A DNA stretch of 64,000 bases, from positions 29,111,310-29,175,309 of the forward strand of contig NC_068352.1 in NCBI RefSeq assembly GCF_014633365.1, written 5' to 3'. The stretch's first letter is position 1. Each line of letters opens with the position of its first letter. Both the position numbers and the translations under genes were made by a program. The DNA is from Diospyros lotus (taxonomy: Eukaryota > Streptophyta > Magnoliopsida > Ericales > Ebenaceae). This document shows, one piece after another, positions 52,892-64,000 of the stretch. Below the pieces are notes generated by a model. That model searched no databases. It was given only the letters and a program-made list of their open reading frames with translations, and was not told the DNA's origin.

Positions 52892-54003
52892 TGTAACATT
52901 CCGTATCAAGTGATAGAAATGACCAAAACAACTTATCCTGATGGGTCTATGTGAACTTTTCAGAGAGATCACCCATTCTTGGATTACCCCAGATTAAGTA
53001 CGCTTAACTTGGGAGTTCTCTACCTACATTCAGCCCAAAAGATATTTAGCTGGTGTTGTTTCCTTCCTTACCTATCCTCGATATATACTATTCTCCTCTG
53101 GGCTCCCGAGGTATTACATTCTCCCCATTTGAGCATATGACGTCATTGTCATGCGACCTTATAACTGGTCCCATATCTTCTCCCATTGGGGGCTACCATC
53201 CTAGAAGCCTGCTAGAAGTCATTCTTTGTACAGGCTCTCGAGCCCTGGCGCCACTCCCCGCCCTCATCGGACCGCCTTCGCTAAGGGTCAGCTCTGATAC
53301 CACATGTCTGTAATATCTCATATCGAGCGATAGGAAGGACTAAAACAACTTACTATAGCGGGCCTACGTGAACTTCCTAGGGGGGTCACCCATCCTTGAA
53401 TTATCCCGGGTCAAGCATGCTTAACTTGGTAGTTCTCTGCCTATATTCAGCCTAAAAAGTATCCAGTTGGTGTTGTTTCATTCCTTACCTATCCTCGATA
53501 TATACTATTTTTCTCTGGGCTCCCGGGATATTACACTCATGTTAACCTTCTCCTTCCACCATCAAGCACGGTGGCTCTGATCATTCGATTTGTTGCAGAA
53601 GTTGAGAAGAAAAACCGACAAGTAAGTTCTTTGCTTTGGGCATAAACTGGTAAGACTATCATTTAGTTTTTTTTTTAATTTTTAAATATTATTTTACATA
53701 AATATGAAATTAACAATTTTAACATATGGTGGGGTGAAATTACCGACAGTCAAAGTGAGATATAACAATTTGAGAGTGGAGGTTGAGTGCCGGGTGGTTC
53801 ACGGCAAGCCCCTTCCAACTCTCTGGAAAACAAATGACAATCAAATATTAAAAGTTGGAAAGTAAAATAATTTCTAAGTAAAAAAATTAAGTCAATCAAA
53901 AACTTTCAATTAATATTTTTCATGGAATTTAATTCTAAATAATTTAATTGCTTAGAAAATATTTATTTTTCATGCAAATTCTATATTTGCAATCAAACGC
54001 ACC
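52684..54003. mobile_element. possible MITE-like foldback split by Cassandra
   Basis: The outer ends GGGTCTATTTGATTG and, read inverted, GGTGCGTTTGATTG are similar. Inner sequence also pairs (CATGAAAAATAATTATTTT-like arms and TTTGATTGACT near both ends). Target duplications were not found, and part of the interior (53536-53850) is unexplained, so this is tentative. Confidence 0.32.
52892..53535 (-). mobile_element. Cassandra-type TRIM carrying 5S rRNA sequence
   Basis: A 644-bp element with two 227-bp LTRs (52892-53118 and 53309-53535), each TG...CA, and no coding capacity. In minus orientation the primer-binding site is TGGTATCAGAGC (complement at 53291-53302) and the polypurine tract GGGGAGAA (complement near 53119-53127). 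Each LTR, read on the minus strand, contains a 5S rRNA-like block with AGTTAAGC.TGCTT and GGATGGGTGACC. A 5S promoter inside short LTRs is the hallmark of Cassandra. Flanking pentamers ttcgt and ctcat match at only three of five positions, so the duplication is eroded. The two LTRs differ at many positions, indicating an old insertion. Confidence 0.9.
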
Positions 54004-54138
54004 TTTAAAGTGGAAGGAGAATTGGTAAGACATTGGCAGAAGAAGCACCACTAGCAAGATGGCGACACTCCATAGCGAACCCTCAACCTGGCGAGCCGCG
54101 ATGTCCTAGTCAGGTCGGAGCGACCATAAGGTGTTGCT
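53536..54138. other. unit 4 insertion block, middle
   Basis: AT-rich sequence without a recognisable gene. It includes the supposed right arm of the foldback described above and then a GC-richer stretch leading into the 198-bp tandem repeat. Confidence 0.4.
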
Positions 54139-54472
54139 GGTAAACCCAGAAAGCACAATGAAAATGAGTAAAATGGGCAGTAATGGAATACGATTGTAGG
54201 CGACGGATTTGGCCTTAAAGAGAGGAAAGAAGGAAATGATGGCGGTAGATCTGGCCAGCTATGGTGATGCCCTTGAAGAGAGGAAAAGAAGGGAACGGTG
54301 GTGGCGGATCTGGCTTGAAGAGAAGAAAGAGAGGAAGGTAAACCTAGAAAGCACAATGAAGATGAGCAAAATAGGCAGCAATGGAATACGATCGGAGGCG
54401 ACGGATTTGGCCTTGAAGAGAGGAAGAGAAGGAAGTGGTGGTGGCAGATCTGGCTTGAAGAGAAAGATGAGA
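54139..54472 (+). repeat. 198-bp tandem duplication, second copy cut by an LTR element
   Basis: GGTAAACC(C/T)AGAAAGCACAATG starts at 54139 and again at 54337, and the following GCGACGGATTTGGCCTT block repeats at the same offset. The second copy is truncated at 54472 where the LTR element begins. Open frames across it are Lys/Arg/Glu-rich and not recognisable. Confidence 0.75.
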
Positions 54473-57018
54473 TGTAATATCCTAAAACTAATAAAAGTGT
54501 AAATTAAATTTACCTAAATTAAATTTAGTTAATTAATCAATGTGTTATAATTTTGTGTGGCAGTGTGCATGTGCGTGGAAGCTGTGGAATGGCCAGTGGC
54601 CATGTTTTTCAAAGTGAGCAGAAGAGAGACAGGGGGAGGGTGAGCTGAGAGTGAGAGATAGAGTAAGGGAGAGAGACCGAGAGAAAGAGAGAGAGCGAGC
54701 TCGAGAGCTCGAAGGCCAATCGGCCATGACAGCTGCTGCCATGGCCGACAAGGAACAGCAGCAGCTTGAAGAAGCCGCTGCCATGAGCGATGCAGCAGTA
54801 GCAGCAGCAGGGGCAGCGACCGCTAGGAGAAGAACAGGGGAGAGGAAGAAAGGAAAAAGAGAAGAAGAAGAAGAGAAGAAAAGAAGAAGAAAGAAGAAAA
54901 GAGAAGAGGAAGAGCAGGACGCGGAGGAGCAGGGGGAAGAAGGGGGAAGAAGAAGAAGAAGAAGGAGAAGAAAGGAAAAATAGGAAAAATAATAGGATTT
55001 TGGGATTTTTCGACAATGGAAGTGATCAGGTACGTGGGTAAAAATTAGTAGAAGCCTGATATGTTTAAATTATAAATTTTACGCAATTAAAATTAATTAA
55101 TTTGAGTCCCGATTGTGTTATTTGCTAGGAAATGATTTAATTTGCATCGGGAGCTCGAGTGAGGTCGGAATCAGCTAATTTCAGGCAAGTTCCAATCCCT
55201 TTCCTCGTATTCTTTAATTCCCGTGAGAAACCCTGTGATTTCTCGTATTTTATACCCTCCCTTCGTCTGTTTCGACTCATTTATTAATTATGGAATTTGG
55301 AGTCGTTTGATTTAAATTTAATTTATTAAGCTGGCTTTATTAGCGTGATTTAATTTAAAATAAATATTAGACTCGTTGAGATATTAATTGTGGTGCGCTT
55401 ACGAGGGATTTTAGACGGTTAAATTATTTATATTACACGGTAGATTTATTTAATTAAGCTGCGATTTTATTTATTGCCAGCGAACGTTTTACTTCGCAGC
55501 GGGAGTGCAAGAAAGAGAAGAAACGGCCGTGTAAAGGCAAGCTCTTAACCCTCTCTTCCTGATCTTTAATTCCCGTGGAAGACCCCGTGATTTCCTGTAT
55601 TTTATCACCTCCCTTACTCTAATTCGGCACCTAACCTTATTTGTTAAATTATTATTCATTTGTTTTAATTTAAATTAAATCCGAGACTTCTAGAGTTTTA
55701 TTTGTTGTGGGCCTACGGGGGTTTGTACCGCCCCCACTCATTTCGGGAATGATGCTGAACCAGTTTGGGGACTAGGTTCCTAGACGTGAGGGTTTAATTA
55801 CGATTTTATTGAGTTTACTTACAGTTTTTCTCAAATTTATTTATGGTTCGGTTAGAGCTATCGAGCAGTGGGGCAAGGGTCGGTTGTTGGTGACGTTGGG
55901 GTAGACTATGGTACGGCCCTGATGTGGACCGTCGGGTGGATACTCCTAGTCACTGGCCGTTGACCGGTGCCACACACTGCTGACTAGCTCTGCCGGTATG
56001 TGATTTACTGCATGATTAGATACCTTGTATTACTGTTCATGATTTGATATGCACATGGGTACGGGATGCATGTTGGGATATTCATTTATTGAGTATGCTT
56101 GGACACGAACATTCTAGTTTGGTTAGGTTGCATCCAGCGCGAGCATATGCATGGCGTGTGGTTTACTATGTGGGCGGAGCATGGCCTGATGCCTGGATGT
56201 ATGGGCGCCTTGTATCACGTTGATGCTCACTACGCCATTGCATTTCTATGTGCACTGCATGGATACTGGTAGTATTTAGTTCTCGGACGGGAGTACCGTT
56301 CCGAGGGAGCCTATGGCTCGGTTGTCGGGAGTACCGACGGATACAGGTGACAGGAGTACCGGCCTGGGACAGCGCGCGCAGGTTTGTGGAGATATTTGTT
56401 GCCTTTCAGGGCAGCGGCAGGTTGGTATGGGACTTGGGTGCCAAGTGTCTTATGTGGGCCCCAAGGACCGGTATGTGCTTTTATTTTATTATGCTATTGA
56501 GCTGTTGTGTTGTAGCGTCTCATGGCTTGTGTGTACCTGGGGGTTTATTCTGGGGTGAGATTTCTGGTTTTGTGTAGCCTTCAGCCTTTTCTTCCTTATG
56601 CTTGCTGAGTCTCTCGACTCACCTTGCTTTCCATCATTCCAGGTAGTGGCGGCGTGGGCCATAGCAATGGAGTCAGCTTTAACGGCAGAGTCGGTGTGGT
56701 GTACAGGCAGTCTCGTCAATCCCTATCCACTCTGATGTCTAAGTAGAATTTGCTCTATTATTTTGTACTGTGCCAGGTGTTTTCTCGAGTCTTGTGTATG
56801 TCGGCACAGGAGTTTGTGTTTATTTATTTATCTTGTGACCGCTGTATTAGCGGGGTACCCATAGTGCATGCATGTCTTGAGCTTTGCTTCCGCTGTTCTC
56901 ATTTTTGTGTATGCATGCCGGGGTGGTCTTTGTCTGGTGTCTCATTCTTTTCTCCTCCCGTAGGCGCTCCCGTTCGGGTAGTCCGGGCGGCTGGGATATC
57001 TGGGCGGGGGTGCTTACA
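54473..57018 (+). repeat. 5' LTR of the non-autonomous element
   Basis: Begins TGTAATATCC and ends GCTTACA. It contains a polypurine (GAA/AGA) segment at about 54830-54985, read as a Glu/Arg/Lys-rich 110-residue frame that also occurs in the other LTR; I regard this as low-complexity DNA, not a gene. Three GGGAGTACCG-type motifs lie near 56287-56365. Confidence 0.92.
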
Positions 57019-57022
57019 TTGT

Positions 57023-57034
57023 TGGTATCAGAGC
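57023..57034 (+). other. primer-binding site (initiator tRNA-Met)
   Basis: TGGTATCAGAGC starts four bases after the 5' LTR end, the same spacing as in the Tekay-like element. Confidence 0.92.
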
Positions 57035-59833
57035 GTAATTTGAGTCAATTTTCTGATACAAGTTCCTGTACACCAAGGTTGTCGGGTAGAGTTAGGGATG
57101 TCTAGGTGAATCGAATAGGGTCAAGCTGCGTTGAGTTTTGTTAATTCGTGTAGGAGATTGTGTCCCAATTTGTATTCGTGCAGGAGTGATAAGTGCAAGG
57201 ATGGGACACTGAGGAGGTATGAATGGAATTTATTTAGGACTTGCGCCTGCTCTAGGTGTTTAGGGTAAGAGGTTGGCATAGCTTTAATAAAATTTCCGAT
57301 ATTTGATGTTATGTGCAGATTTTGAGTATTCCCAATAGGACCCGGAGGCCCAGATCTCGATGTACCCCTACCCAATTTGGATGCCTTCCCAGAATTGCAT
57401 TGTTTATGGTGTCAGTGGCAACAGGAGTTTGCTTCTGGATGGGGAGGCGGGCAAGACGAAGAGGAGTACCTAGTGGGTTATGTGTATCGGCTTGACGAGT
57501 TGTCTCAAGAGATGATCCACGAGATCTTTTTGGGGACTGTCAGAGAGACAAGTCATGTTCGCCCGCGAGCACATGAAGGACATGTGGAGGCGACTGACTA
57601 AAGTAGTGATGAATGATGGGAGCCTTACTAGGGATTGATACAGAGTGTGCCCAGGATTGGAACACTACCTGACACTCAGTCAGTCTGAGCCACTGTGAGG
57701 GTGTCGTCATAACCACCGGAGGGACTTGTTGGACTTAGCTTACTTGGCAGATGATTTGCCGGGCTAACTCTGAGGTGTTTTCTAAAGAGGTCTGGAGTTC
57801 CTTGGTCTCGCTAGGTGTTGTCGACGTCCTATTAAGGCTAGCGTCAATGTTATGAGAGATGAGGTCATGGTAAAATGTGAGATGGAGGTCCATGATTGGA
57901 TTTTGCTAGGGGTGGTACGGGAAGGTCCCACATGGTGGAAAATGTGCTATAGGAGTCTGATGGTAAATGGTAGATCCGTAGGTACCGAGATGTGTATAGG
58001 GTGTACTGAGATGAGAAACTGAAGGTTGGGTAATGCGGTAGCTCGTGTGTAACAGTTAAATTGTCTGTACATATTTGGTCGAGAGACGTGTTATTTGATG
58101 AGGTATGGAGGTAAATTGAGGTTCTGAGGGGTTTGCATTTTCTTGGAGGTTTAGGGCATCCACCCTAAGTTTAATCGAATCTAGAAGGATAAATTGGAAC
58201 ATTAATACGAAGTCCCAAGAGAGATCTATGATGGGAATTTATTGAGGGATTATTATGGACTTATGAACTTGGAGTTTACAGTGGTTATGCTATTTGGAGA
58301 TTTAGCATCACGACCTAAATAGGGTATAGGTGTTTAGTTCTCACAGGTGAAGCGGAGTTCAGGTGATGTCGCGATTGGCATGGCAAATGACTAAGGCTGT
58401 GAGGTTTTGTAATAAATATGATTAAGCAAATGTGGTAATAGACGTTTTGCACTGCCGTAGAACATTGGTGATAAAGTGAATTAGGAATAAGAAAATTCCC
58501 TCTAAGATTATTGTTGTGAGAGATACCTAGGGTGTATGGCCAAGATCGATGTTGGTTGCATGTCTAAATAACTGTTGGGTTCTGTTGTAAGGACAATGGT
58601 TGCTATGAGTACACGCGGTGCTAATCACGGACCACATGCCCTAGGGTCGGTTATTGACCGAGTGAGGAGATGAGACTCCTTTGGGTGCTGGTCAAGTGGT
58701 ACATCGACAGAAACATGAGATGACTTGTTATGCCATTCAGATGAATGCTTAACCACATCTTTAAGTTGCTTTTCATTTTTGAGGCGACTTATGAGATGCC
58801 TTAGGAATTAGAACAGTTGTTGATACGGTGAGGTGCTATCAGTCGAGTAGGCCACGGAGTTGATAACGCCAGTTCTAGAGCTCGTGTTCTAGCTAGCCTA
58901 TTGAGTCTTTGAAGAGGTCAAGGTTAATAATTAATGATTAAGACAAGGTACGGCCCAATTAGCTATCGGGAGTTAAGATCAGTAGTAAGGACAAGACTGA
59001 GAGTTGGTGGTCACCGAATAAGTTATCGTAGGTACGTCGATTCCTTTAAGGAGGGGAGATCTGGCGACATTTAAGATCTCGAGGTGTATTGAGTGGATAG
59101 CGTTTATCCTTTGATAGTCCTGATTAAATGACTACCCATATTTATTAACGAGACCCCGAGCATTCGCGGCAAATTGTGGGAGAAAGTACTACCGAGAAAA
59201 TGCTGTGTATCTAGTTAAGAATCAGTTGAGAAGAGACAGATTAAAGGATATTGCTGCTGAATCCTTGATTGAGTATGTCGTATCGTTTCCACGCTCTTAT
59301 GAATCGTAAGTACGTGACAGGTTCGCGTCACGTTACTGAGTACTAGCCTTTAGTTATGCAAGAGGATGGCCCCACTCCTATCGTTTCCGGTAATATTTGT
59401 AGTTATCTGCTTTTGCATTGAGCTTAGGGCTGCGAATTAGGTTATCATTGGGATTGAATACCTCTGAACTATGAGTTACCTTTTGATGGATATGTAGTCG
59501 CGATTGTATCAAACGGAAATGCAATGAAAATGCGAGATAGCCTTGAGGAACGGTTGGATTATGACTTTGTAATAGGTAAACTTTGTGGTTGTAGGTAATA
59601 TGATTGATGAAGTTCCTTAAGCGGGTTAAGGTATTAATGGTCATATCGTGTTCCAATTGGGAAGATATGCTAGTATATTAAGTCAAACCGGATGTGTAGT
59701 AGACTTTGACTTGGGAGAATTAGAAAATAATGATATGGAATGTCCTGAAGGTGATGTTGCGTAATATGATGAGCGGTGTAAGCGTATCTTAAGGACATAG
59801 ACTAGATGCGAATTTCGAGGACGAAATTCTATT

Positions 59834-59847
59834 AAGGATGGGAGAAT
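59834..59847 (+). other. polypurine tract of the non-autonomous element
   Basis: AAGGATGGGAGAAT, directly before TGTAATATCC of the 3' LTR. Confidence 0.82.
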
Positions 59848-62392
59848 TGTAATATCCTAAAACTAATAAAAGTGTAAATTAAATTTACCTAAATTAAATT
59901 TAGTTAATTAATCAATGTGTTATAATTTTGTGTGGCAGTGTGCATGTGCGTGGAAGCTGTGGAATGGCCAGTGGCCATGTTTTTCAAAGTGAGCAGAAGA
60001 GAGACAGGGGGAGGGTGAGCTGAGAGTGAGAGATAGAGTAAGGGAGAGAGACCGAGAGAAAGAGAGAGAGCGAGCTCGAGAGCTCGAAGGCCAATCGGCC
60101 ATGACAGCTGCTGCCATGGCCGACAAGGAACAGCAGCAGCTTGAAGAAGCCGCTGCCATGAGCGATGCAGCAGTAGCAGCAGCAGGGGCAGCGACCGCTA
60201 GGAGAAGAACAGGGGAGAGGAAGAAAGGAAAAAGAGAAGAAGAAGAAGAGAAGAAAAGAAGAAGAAAGAAGAAAAGAGAAGAGGAAGAGCAGGACGCGGA
60301 GGAGCAGGGGGAAGAAGGGGGAAGAAGAAGAAGAAGAAGGAGAAGAAAGGAAAAATAGGAAAAATAATAGGATTTTGGGATTTTTCGACAATGGAAGTGA
60401 TCAGGTACGTGGGTAAAAATTAGTAGAAGCCTGATATGTTTAAATTATAAATTTTACGCAATTAAAATTAATTAATTTGAGTCCCGATTGTGTTATTTGC
60501 TAGGAAATGATTTAATTTGCATCGGGAGCTCGAGTGAGGTCGGAATCAGCTAATTTCAGGCAAGTTCCAATCCCTTTCCTCGTATTCTTTAATTCCCGTG
60601 AGAAACCCTGTGATTTCTCGTATTTTATACCCTCCCTTCGTCTGTTTCGACTCGTTTATTAATTATGGAATTTGGAGTCGTTTGATTTAAATTTAATTTA
60701 TTAAGCTGGCTTTATTAGCGTGATTTAATTTAAAATAAATATTAGACTCGTTGAGATATTAATTGTGGTGCGCTTACGAGGGATTTTAGACGGTTAAATT
60801 ATTTATATTACACGGTAGATTTATTTAATTAAGCTGCGATTTTATTTATTGCCAGCGAACGTTTTACTTCGCAGCGGGAGTGCAAGAAAGAGAAGAAACG
60901 GCCGTGTAAAGGCAAGCTCTTAACCCTCTCTTCCTGATCTTTAATTCCCGTGGAAGACCCCGTGATTTCCTGTATTTTATCACCTCCCTTACTCTAATTC
61001 GGCACCTAACCTTATTTGTTAAATTATTATTCATTTGTTTTAATTTAAATTAAATCCGAGACTTCTAGAGTTTTATTTGTTGTGGGCCTACGGGGGTTTG
61101 TACCGCCCCCACTCATTTCGGGAATGATGCTGAACCAGTTTGGGGACTAGGTTCCTAGACGTGAGGGTTTAATTACGATTTTATTGAGTTTACTTACAGT
61201 TTTTCTCAAATTTATTTATGGTTCGGTTAGAGCTATCGAGCAGTGGGGCAAGGGTCGGTTGTTGGTGACGTTGGGGTAGACTATGGTACGGCCCTGATGT
61301 GGACCGTCGGGTGGATACTCCTAGTCACTGGCCGTTGACCGGTGCCACACACTGCTGACTAGCTCTGCCGGTATGTGATTTACTGCATGATTAGATACCT
61401 TGTATTACTGTTCATGATTTGATATGCACATGGGTACGGGATGCATGTTGGGATATTCATTTATTGAGTATGCTTGGACACGAACATTCTAGTTTGGTTA
61501 GGTTGCATCCAGCGCGAGCATATGCATGGCGTGTGGTTTACTATGTGGGCGGAGCATGGCCTGATGCCTGGATGTATGGGCGCCTTGTATCACGTTGATG
61601 CTCACTACGCCATTGCATTTCTATGTGCACTGCATGGATACTGGTAGTATTTAGTTCTCGGACGGGAGTACCGTTCCGAGGGAGCCTATGGCTCGGTTGT
61701 CGGGAGTACCGACGGATACAGGTGACAGGAGTACCGGCCTGGGACAGCGCGCGCAGGTTTGTGGAGATATTTGTTGCCTTTCAGGGCAGCGGCAGGTTGG
61801 TATGGGACTTGGGTGCCAAGTGTCTTATGTGGGCCCCAAGGACCGGTATGTGCTTTTATTTTATTATGCTATTGAGCTGTTGTGTTGTAGCGTCTCATGG
61901 CTTGTGTGTACCTGGGGGTTTATTCTGGGGTGAGATTTCTGGTTTTGTGTAGCCTTCAGCCTTTTCTTCCTTATGCTTGCTGAGTCTCTCGACTCACCTT
62001 GCTTTCCATCATTCCAGGTAGTGGCGGCGTGGGCCATAGCAATGGAGTCAGCTTTAACGGCAGAGTCGGTGTGGTGTACAGGCAGTCTCGTCAATCCCTA
62101 TCCACTCTGATGTCTAAGTAGAATTTGCTCTATTATTTTGTACTGTGCCAGGTGTTTTCTCGAGTCTTGTGTATGTCGGCACAGGAGTTTGTGTTTATTT
62201 ATTTATCTTGTGACCGCTGTATTAGCGGGGTACCCATAGTGCATGCATGTCTTGAGCTTTGCTTCCGCTGTTCTCATTTTTGTGTATGCATGCCGGGGTA
62301 TTTCTGTCTCGTGTTTCATTATTTTTCCCTTCCGTAGGCGCTCCCGTTCGGGTAGTCCGGGCGGCTGGGATATCCGGGCGGGGGTGCTTACA
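59848..62392 (+). repeat. 3' LTR of the non-autonomous element
   Basis: Identical to the 5' LTR over nearly its whole length (one A/G change near 60653 was seen), apart from a cluster of about ten differences within about 40 bp at 62296-62335 and one nearby C/T change. Confidence 0.92.
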
Positions 62393-62397
62393 TGAGA

Positions 62398-62629
62398 ATA
62401 CCAAAAATTGAAAATGAAACCTATTTTTCGTATTTTGAGTTTGGAATTTGTTTTGAATTAAAACACTTAAAATAACTTTTATTGTTTTGGGTTTTTCTTA
62501 CAATTTTTTTTTGTTTGTTTTTGAAAATGCATTTTTAAAAAACAGTAAAAAAAAATATATTTTTATTATTTTAAAAAATTAAAAATTAAAAATAACTTAA
62601 AAGTAGTAAAAAGAACGCTGCCTAAACTA
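62398..62629. other. AT-rich segment between LTR element and unit 4 spacer
   Basis: About 230 bp, mostly A/T homopolymer runs, not found in the other units. It belongs to the foreign block and may be the right remainder of whatever the LTR element inserted into. No gene is seen. Confidence 0.45.
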
Positions 62630-64000
62630 TTATTATTATGTTAATCTTATTTGTTGGCAGCAAGTGTGCTTATATAGTTGGCAAATTGTTCGATCATTTT
62701 TATTAAGAATTTGGCAGGATAATTTTAAACTTATAGAATTTTTTGATAAAAAAATCAATTAATTTTGTAACCATTCGATTAATTCAAAATAACTGATTAG
62801 ACTAAAAATATGCTTATTCAAATCTGTTTCAATTATATTATTTATCTTTTTAATTTTGTAATCAAATTAGTCGATATGTCATTGAATTAATTGAATACTC
62901 ACTCCCTACAATTAAGTGAGTAGCTTAATTATAAGAGAATTAGGAAATATTACATTGCAAGACTAAGGTAATGAATGAAATTAAGAGATTAGATATGGAT
63001 TAGAGACCTCAAAACATTTTTAAATTTAAGTAAAATGTTAAATTTTAATTGCATTAAATATTAAATATTAAAATTAACTAATAAAATATTAACAAGAATT
63101 TAAGAACCCATTAAATTTCTTAAGGTTTTGCCTTTAAAAAAAAATAATTTGTGAATAATACAAAGTATTTGGAAAAAATCTTCTTTCAAGTCATCAATCT
63201 TTTTACTTTTAAATTTTTGAACCGTAGTATAAATATTTTTTTAATATAATATCATAATACATTGCATACTAACTGAATAATGAAATTATTTGTTATATTG
63301 TACTTTATCTAATTTTTGAACTTATTCAACTAAGAAGTAAATAATTTTTAATAAAGTTTATAATTTTTTTTTGTGAAAAAATAAGGACAAGGTTAACAAA
63401 ATTTCTTTGCAAATTTATTCTACTTACATTTTCTTATTTATCAGATAATAATATATAATTTTAATCCTTAAGAAAAGAGTAAAGACCAATAGGAAGATTA
63501 GTTAAATTTATCTTAATTTAACATTTTCTTTGAAAACTTCTATTATTATTATTATCTTGACCACAGGATTTTTTAAAACATCATTATTGATTTGAGGTTG
63601 ATTTTCTCTTAAAAAAAAGCTAGTTCATAAGTGTAATCTATTAAAAAATAAATGTGTTGTTGTCCAAATATATAAAAAAATAAATTTATAATTGTAAAAG
63701 AATTTTTCAAAGTTTTCGAGAGACTTATAAAATAATAGACAATCAAAGGGTATAGGGTGTCTCTAGACTAACCCTTCGAGGTATAAATTAACTCATCAAA
63801 AATTAGAAAAATATGCAATATTTGTTATAGAAGTATAATTTCAGTAGAATTCTTAATGTGCTTGAAGCGGAATGATCACCCTTATTTATAGAAATGATAA
63901 TTGATAGATGATAGGGTTTTATTTTTTTTAAGGTTGAAATTGTCATTTTTAGCTCTAATGTTCAAGATTAGTTAACGTGACTCAATCGAGATTTTATTTG
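62630..64000. other. unit 4 spacer, distal part, to window end
   Basis: Colinear with 39745-41290 of unit 3 and with 17810-18084 plus 27159-28440 of unit 2, with moderate divergence and small indels (for example an added stretch near 63197-63226). The chromovirus target region is uninterrupted here too (TTGAATACTCACTCC near 62892). AT-rich; no gene is seen. Confidence 0.65.

Larger units (their letters stand above)
57019..59847 (+). pseudogene. decayed gag-pol interior
   Basis: The longest open stretches are about 60-85 residues. Remnants can be recognised: near 58424-58460 the reading KANVV-D-L, a trace of the [11 protein letters not shown] end of RNase H, and just before the 3' LTR the conserved GAATTTCGAGGACGAAATTC block that also occurs near the end of the chromovirus. 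Total length is far below the ~4.9 kb interior of the intact relative, so large deletions have occurred. Confidence 0.7.
54473..62392 (+). mobile_element. non-autonomous LTR retrotransposon (Tekay-related, LARD-like)
   Basis: A 7.92-kb element with 2546- and 2545-bp LTRs (54473-57018 and 59848-62392) and the 5-bp duplication tgaga (54468-54472 and 62393-62397). Primer-binding site and polypurine tract are intact. The 2829-bp interior has no long frame, only worn gag-pol traces. Its LTRs share a long homologous block with the LTRs of the chromovirus at 18090-27153 (for example GGGCGGAGCATGGCCTGATG), in opposite orientation. Near-identical LTRs with a dead interior imply that it was copied using enzymes from a related element. 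Confidence 0.9.
50538..64000 (+). repeat. tandem unit 4, partial (runs off the window)
   Basis: It starts with psi-RING 3 and continues as unit spacer to about 52000. A 10.6-kb foreign block interrupts it, and spacer resumes at about 62630, matching 39745-41290 of unit 3 up to the window end. By comparison with units 2 and 3, an ACO gene would be expected several kilobases past 64000. Confidence 0.8.

Noticed and set aside
52961..53020. A 5S rRNA gene or pseudogene
   Set aside because: The 5S-like block occurs in both LTRs of a small element with PBS and PPT, covers only part of 5S, and lacks the flanks of a 5S array. It is the Cassandra LTR.
54651..54983. Glu/Arg/Lys-rich 110-residue protein (again at 60026-60358)
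   Set aside because: It is a translation of a GAA/AGA microsatellite inside an LTR, identical in both LTRs and with a Ser/Leu/Phe-rich frame opposite it.

Overview
The window is nuclear DNA from a flowering plant, most likely a dicot. The evidence is intron-containing genes with GT-AG junctions, an ethylene-biosynthesis gene family, AT-rich spacers, and typical plant transposons (Ty3/gypsy chromovirus, hAT, Tourist- and Mutator-type MITEs, a Cassandra TRIM). I cannot name the species.

The core is a tandem array of three intact 1-aminocyclopropane-1-carboxylate oxidase (ACC oxidase, ACO) genes on the + strand: ACO1 13908-15402, ACO2 35912-37405 and ACO3 48754-50244. Each has four exons and encodes 318 residues with all expected catalytic residues (H177, D179, H234, K158, R244, S246, R299). 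ACO2 and ACO3 encode the same protein; ACO1 differs at three positions (L97, E205, S289). ACO carries out the last step of ethylene synthesis.

The array is made of repeat units that all share one breakpoint. About 295 bp downstream of each ACO stop codon, the sequence joins abruptly to the interior of a RING-finger gene. The complete RING gene stands once, at the left edge (3567-4088). After each ACO there is only a 5'-truncated, decaying RING copy (15696, 37701, 50538). Units are 3669-15695, 15696-37700, 37701-50537, and a fourth that begins at 50538 and runs off the right edge. A further ACO copy may therefore lie beyond base 64000.

Transposons date the units. Unit 1 alone has a Tourist-like MITE (4933-5181) and a 3.2-kb hAT element (6677-9843, TSD ggtttagg). 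Units 2 and 3 share a ~2.9-kb solo LTR (31156-34120 and 44191-47064) that unit 1 lacks. Unit 2 alone carries a full-length Tekay-like chromovirus (18090-27153, TSD taaat); the empty site is preserved in unit 3. Unit 3 alone carries a Mutator-type MITE (41356-41532). Unit 4 contains an insertion block with a Cassandra TRIM (52892-53535) and a 7.9-kb non-autonomous LTR element (54473-62392, TSD tgaga) whose LTRs are nearly identical although its interior is decayed.

The most informative signal is mosaic ancestry. Upstream spacers pair units 2 and 3, the promoters pair units 1 and 2, and the 3' flanks pair ACO1 with ACO3, as expected from gene conversion or repeated unequal crossing-over. I found no wholly new molecular system. 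The novelty lies in the structure and history of this ACO array.
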